DNA of 64,000 nt, taken from assembly GCA_963743945.1 (NCBI GenBank), contig CAVURO010000004.1:1-64000 (forward strand), read 5' to 3'. The notes below the pieces were generated by a model that saw only the letters and a list, made by a program, of their open reading frames with translations, ran no database searches and was not told where the DNA came from. The first letter of the stretch is position 1. Each line of letters opens with the position of its first letter. A program made the position numbers and the translations under genes. Of this stretch, positions 60,228 through 64,000 are shown piece by piece. Source of the stretch: JACOTK01 sp963743945. Its GTDB lineage: Bacteria; Actinomycetota; Acidimicrobiia; Acidimicrobiales; CADCSY01.

Positions 60228-61670
60228 ATGAGCATTCTCGTCATCGATGTCGGCACCAGTGGTGTTCGCACCGCGGTCGTGCGTCCCGACGCAACCGTCG
60301 ACGGTGAGCACCATCGAAGCTTCCTGCCCTCGACCCCGTTGCCCGGCTTCGTCGAGCTCGACGCCTCCGCCCTGGCGGCCACGGTTCTGGAGCTGGCGGC
60401 GATCACCCTCAACGAGGCGGGCCCCGTGGACGGGGTGGGCATCGCCAACCAGCGGGCGACCACGGTGGTGTGGGACCGGGCGACCGGCGAGCCCGTCGGC
60501 CCCGCCATCGGATGGCAGGACCTTCGCACGGTCGGCAACTGCCTGATGCTGCAGGCACAGGGCATCCGGGTGTCACCCAGTGCGACGGCCACCAAGGCCG
60601 CCTTCCTGCTCGACCAGGCCGACCCCGATCGCACGCGTGACCTGTGCGTCGGCACCATCGACTCGTGGGTGACCTGGACGCTCTCCCAGGGCGGCGCGCA
60701 CGTCACCGACCTGTCGAACGCAGGGGTCACCGGACTCCTCCAGGCGGACGGGTCGGGGTGGTCCGCCAGGCTTCTCGAAGCCCTGCGCATCCCCGAGTCG
60801 ACCCTGCCGACGCTCGTGGACTCCACGGGCATCGTCGCCACGGCGAGCGCGCTCGCGGGAGCTCCGCCCATCGCCGGTCTCGTCGGCGACCAGCAGGCGT
60901 CGCTCATCGGTCAGGGCTGCGTGCTGCCCGGCCTCGCCAAGGCCACCTTCGGCACCGGGGCCATGCTGGATCTGTGCCTCGACGCCAACCGACCCACGTT
61001 CGAGGCTCGCGGTGAGGCCGGGACCATCCCCATCGTCGCCTGGCGCTCGGGGGGCAGGCTCACCTGGGGCATCGAGGCCATCATGCTCTCGGCCGGCACC
61101 TCGGTCGAGTGGCTGCGGGACGATCTGGCCATGATCGCCACCGCGGCGGAGTCACATGATGTCGCCGCCGCCTGCGAGACCGCCGACGGCGTGTGGTTCG
61201 TGCCCGCACTCCTCGGCCTCGGCACCCCTTCCTGGGACTACGGCGCGCGGGGAACGCTTCTCGGACTGACCCGTGGGTCGGGACGACCTCAGATCGTTCG
61301 GGCCGTCCTCGAGGGCGTGGCACATCGCGGCGCCGATCTGCTCGAGGCCGCCGAGACCGACGCCAACACCAAGCTCGCGTCGCTGCGCATCGACGGCGGC
61401 ATGAGCGCCAATCCCACGTTCGTGCAGGCACTGGCGAACGCGACCCAACGCCCCATCGAGGTCTCGCCCATGCTCGAGGCCACCACCCTGGGCGCCGCCT
61501 TTCTGGCGGGACTCGCCACCGGCGCGTGGGCCGGCTGGGACGACATCGCCGCCACCTGGTCGCCAGTCTCGGTCGTGGAGCCCACGCACCCTCTCGACCG
61601 CGACCGCTGGGCCGAGGCCCGAACCCGAGCTTCGGGCTGGGTGCCCGAACTGTCCATGCTGGACTTCTGA
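60228..61670 (+). CDS. glpK: Glycerol kinase-like FGGY kinase
   Basis: A 480-residue FGGY kinase. VIDVGTSGVRTAVV binds ATP; GIANQRATTVVWDRATGEP and AIGWQDLRT, GLVGDQQASLIGQG and RIDGGMSANPTFVQ match glycerol kinases. ATG 60228 follows AGGAGG; longer in-frame starts are not supported. Slightly short of GlpK (about 500), so another triol or sugar is possible. Confidence 0.85.
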   Translation: MSILVIDVGTSGVRTAVVRPDATVDGEHHRSFLPSTPLPGFVELDASALAATVLELAAITLNEAGPVDGVGIANQRATTVVWDRATGEPVGPAIGWQDLRTVGNCLMLQAQGIRVSPSATATKAAFLLDQADPDRTRDLCVGTIDSWVTWTLSQGGAHVTDLSNAGVTGLLQADGSGWSARLLEALRIPESTLPTLVDSTGIVATASALAGAPPIAGLVGDQQASLIGQGCVLPGLAKATFGTGAMLDLCLDANRPTFEARGEAGTIPIVAWRSGGRLTWGIEAIMLSAGTSVEWLRDDLAMIATAAESHDVAAACETADGVWFVPALLGLGTPSWDYGARGTLLGLTRGSGRPQIVRAVLEGVAHRGADLLEAAETDANTKLASLRIDGGMSANPTFVQALANATQRPIEVSPMLEATTLGAAFLAGLATGAWAGWDDIAATWSPVSVVEPTHPLDRDRWAEARTRASGWVPELSMLDF

Positions 61671-61697
61671 ACGAGCCCGCCCGATACGCTCGAACAC

Positions 61698-62741
61698 ATG
61701 GGCGACGAGGCCGAGGGTGACACGGTGCAGGATCGGGAGATGCCGGACCGGGAGGTGCAAGAGCGGGAGGATGGCGCCCGGGAGGATGGCGCATCGGGGC
61801 GCTCCCGATCAAGGGGCAAGGACAGGATGAAGGATCTGGACCGGGCCCCGGCGCCTCGCTCCCGGAAAGATGACGGACCAACGGTGCACGAGATGATCGA
61901 GGGCGCGCTCGCCGGCCATGTCGCGCAGTTCCTCGGCTTCATCAGCGATGTGCCCCTTGATCGTGACACCGAGGACGTTCACCAGGCACGGGTGGCGATC
62001 CGGCGCATTCGATCCGACCTGCGCACCTTCGGACCCCTCGTCGACACCCCGGCGGTCGAACCCGTGATCGAGGAGCTCACATGGATGGGCCGGAGCCTCG
62101 GCGAGGTTCGCGATCTCGACGTCCTAGTCGAACTGCTGGCCGGACAGGTCGGGTCCATGTCGCCCGAGGACATGGATGGCGCAGCTGTCTTCCTCGATCG
62201 GCTGAAGGACGAGCGCGACAACGCTTTTGTGACCATGGCCGAGACGTTGGCCGGAGAGCGGGCCAAGGCGCTCGAGGGAACCCTTCGCTCCTTGGTCGCC
62301 ACGCCGCCGGTGCTGGCGATCTGCGGGCCCGCGCCCGCACGTCCGGTCGTTCCGGCCCTCGTCAATCGTCCGTTTCGCCGACTCGTAAAAGCCGTGCTCG
62401 CGCTCGGGGACCACCCAACCGACGAAGCGCTGCACAACGTGCGCCTCCTCACGAAACGTTGTCGCTACGCGGCGGAGGCGGCAGAGCTCGTGGTGGGAAA
62501 GCCCGCGACGCGCCTCGCCGATGATCTGGCTCGACTCCAGACGATCCTGGGCAACCTGCAGGACAGTGCGGTTGCCCAGCATTGGCTTCGGGAGGCCGCC
62601 GGCACGGCGACGCCCCGACAGATCCTTTCCGCCGGATTGCTGATCAAGGTGCAGCAGGACAGGGCGGAGCGATCACGGCGGGAATGGAAACGTGCGTGGC
62701 GCAGGGCCGCCAGACGCAGAAACCACTCGTGGTTGCGTTGA
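61698..62741 (+). CDS. CHAD-domain protein
   Basis: A 347-residue CHAD protein (polyphosphate-binding helical domain): DTEDVHQARVAIRRIRSDLRTFGPL, SLGEVRDLDVLVELL, and LHNVRLLTKRCRYAAEA with the conserved His and basic residues. A charged N-terminal tail of about 60 residues carries a short DNA repeat (61764-61793). Co-transcribed with the exopolyphosphatase. Confidence 0.92.
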   Translation: MGDEAEGDTVQDREMPDREVQEREDGAREDGASGRSRSRGKDRMKDLDRAPAPRSRKDDGPTVHEMIEGALAGHVAQFLGFISDVPLDRDTEDVHQARVAIRRIRSDLRTFGPLVDTPAVEPVIEELTWMGRSLGEVRDLDVLVELLAGQVGSMSPEDMDGAAVFLDRLKDERDNAFVTMAETLAGERAKALEGTLRSLVATPPVLAICGPAPARPVVPALVNRPFRRLVKAVLALGDHPTDEALHNVRLLTKRCRYAAEAAELVVGKPATRLADDLARLQTILGNLQDSAVAQHWLREAAGTATPRQILSAGLLIKVQQDRAERSRREWKRAWRRAARRRNHSWLR

Positions 62742-64000
62742 TGACGACCACCTCGCCCGATGAGGCCACGCCGTCCGATGAGGCCACGCCGGCGGGCCCA
62801 AGAACCATCCGCCTTGCTGCCATCGACATGGGGTCGAACTCGTTTCACCTGCTCGTCGTCGAGGCGCATGCCGATGGTCATTTCGACACCCTGGTGAGCG
62901 AGAAGGAGATGCTCGGACTCGGAGAGATCGTGGCAAATCACGGTTTCATCACCGAGGAGGCGGCCGAGCTCGCCGTCGACACCATGCGCCGGTTCGTGAC
63001 GATCGCCCGATCGAAGCAGGCCGAGGAGATCACCGCCTACGCCACCAGCGCGATCAGGGACGCCGAGAACTCCAGCGAGGTGGTCGCCCGCATCTCCGCC
63101 GAGGTCGACGTTCGAGTCGAGGTGATCAGCGGCCAGACCGAGGCGCGCCTGATCTTCGCCGCGATGCGAGCCAGCATCACGATGGACGCGACACCGGTGA
63201 TCGGCTTCGACCTCGGTGGCGGCAGTGTCGAGATCATGGTCGGCGACCAGCAGTCCATGTTGTGGGCCACCAGCGTCGGGCTCGGCGTCGCCCGTCTCAC
63301 CACCTTGATGCACGACGACCCACCCAGCCCCTCCGATGTGAAACGAGTGCGTGATCACCTCACCGGTGTTCTCGGACCGATCGCCGATCGGGTCAAGCCG
63401 TTCAAGCCTCGACTGGCGATCGGCAGCAGCGGCACCCTCAGCGATCTCATTCGCATGGCCGAGATCCACCACAGCGGCCGGAACCCCCCAGGCGTCAACC
63501 AGCTCACGGTTCAGCGAGCCGACCTCTTGGCGGTCCATGAGGAGCTCATCGCCCTTCCCCTGGCGAAACGACGCCGACTCCCCGGCCTCGAACAACGCAG
63601 GGCGGCACTGGTGCCCGCGGGCTCGCTGTTCCTCACGGTTGCCATGGAGCTGTTCGGCCTCGGCGAGCTCACCGGTTGTGAGTGGGCGCTTCGCGAGGGC
63701 ATGATCCTCGATGCCATCGCTCGTCACGACCTGGTCGACTGGACGGGGGAGGATTCGGCCATCCGTCAGACCTCGGTGCTCGCGCTCGCCCGACGCTGCG
63801 GTTGGAACGAGGCGCACGGACGTCAGGTCGCACGCCTCGCCACGGACCTGTTCGACCGAACGGCATCGCTGCACGGCCTCTCGTCCGCCGACCGCGAGCT
63901 GCTCGGCCACGCAGGGCTGTTGCACGACATCGGCGAGCACATATCGGTGAACAGCCACCACAAGCACAGCGCCTATCTCATCGAACACGGCCGCCTGCGG
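62741..64000 (+). CDS. ppx: Ppx/GppA exopolyphosphatase, partial at the window end
   Basis: At least 420 codons, no stop within the window. ATG 62741 overlaps the CHAD stop as TGATG. RTIRLAAIDMGSNSFHLLVVE and GFDLGGGSVEIMVGD are the phosphate-binding motifs; IGSSGTLSDL follows, and an HD-like helical domain begins (HAGLLHDIGEHI). The first codons carry an 18-bp repeat (62757-62791) coding SPDEATPSDEATP. Degrades polyphosphate or pppGpp. Confidence 0.93.
   Translation, partial: MTTTSPDEATPSDEATPAGPRTIRLAAIDMGSNSFHLLVVEAHADGHFDTLVSEKEMLGLGEIVANHGFITEEAAELAVDTMRRFVTIARSKQAEEITAYATSAIRDAENSSEVVARISAEVDVRVEVISGQTEARLIFAAMRASITMDATPVIGFDLGGGSVEIMVGDQQSMLWATSVGLGVARLTTLMHDDPPSPSDVKRVRDHLTGVLGPIADRVKPFKPRLAIGSSGTLSDLIRMAEIHHSGRNPPGVNQLTVQRADLLAVHEELIALPLAKRRRLPGLEQRRAALVPAGSLFLTVAMELFGLGELTGCEWALREGMILDAIARHDLVDWTGEDSAIRQTSVLALARRCGWNEAHGRQVARLATDLFDRTASLHGLSSADRELLGHAGLLHDIGEHISVNSHHKHSAYLIEHGRLR

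Overview
This window reads as a chromosomal piece of a high-GC actinobacterium, most likely of the class Acidimicrobiia. Pointers are a WhiB regulator, a SepH-type division protein, GTP-dependent PEP carboxykinase, an ATP-type PfkA with G104/K124, a Lrp-type RAM orphan, a rpmB-rsmD-coaD-DUF177-rpmF-plsX cluster, and frequent GTG starts with 1-4 nt ATGA/GTGA/TGATG overlaps. The lineage is an inference from gene content; there is no rRNA here.

Layout. 1-3.7 kb is an accessory patch: a Phd/VapC pair, an AAA+ ATPase with a nuclease-like tail, a BrnT/BrnA-like pair and a decayed IS110 element. 3.7-12.2 kb is one minus-strand operon: a GntR regulator, a BMP/nucleoside-type ABC importer (ATPase, two permeases, lipoprotein), a catalytically dead cysteine-hydrolase paralogue, a BiuH-type biuret hydrolase and an amidase. 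It looks like uptake and hydrolysis of a ureide such as biuret. A two-hairpin leader lies upstream. 12.5-15.3 kb holds a plus-strand LysR / carboxyltransferase / ArfB-like run, then tRNA-Val and a PutA. 18.6-24.7 kb is housekeeping (plsX, rpmF, DUF177, coiled-coil protein, coaD, rsmD, rpmB; divergent recG).

24.9-29.0 kb is a second accessory patch: a VapBC pair with a 48-bp palindrome, a DUF6788 remnant, and an AT-richer island of three minus-strand genes (secreted protein, membrane-anchored protein, GNAT-ACP fusion), two of them broken by small indels and one inverted duplication. 29-48 kb returns to core functions: thiD, thiL, cold-shock-like protein, pckG, sugar transferase, pfkA, RlpA-like protein, TetR, aminotransferase, glucokinase, eRF1-like protein, glycosyltransferase (frameshifted), queG, sepH. 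49.4-64 kb holds a VapBC pair, SDR, trpD, whiB, a Fur-rubrerythrin-FeS oxidoreductase-DUF3501 peroxide operon, a glycerol-3-phosphate cluster (glpD, FAD oxidase, glpK; the first two frameshifted), and a CHAD/Ppx polyphosphate pair cut by the window end.

Two window-wide patterns stand out. Tandem repeats with 14-18 bp units (2-5 copies, once 21) sit at gene ends, start regions and protein linkers at a dozen places. Several long inverted duplications (48, 40 and 2x24 bp) occur in or beside genes. The best candidate for new biology is the ureide operon with its conserved pseudoenzyme beside BiuH.
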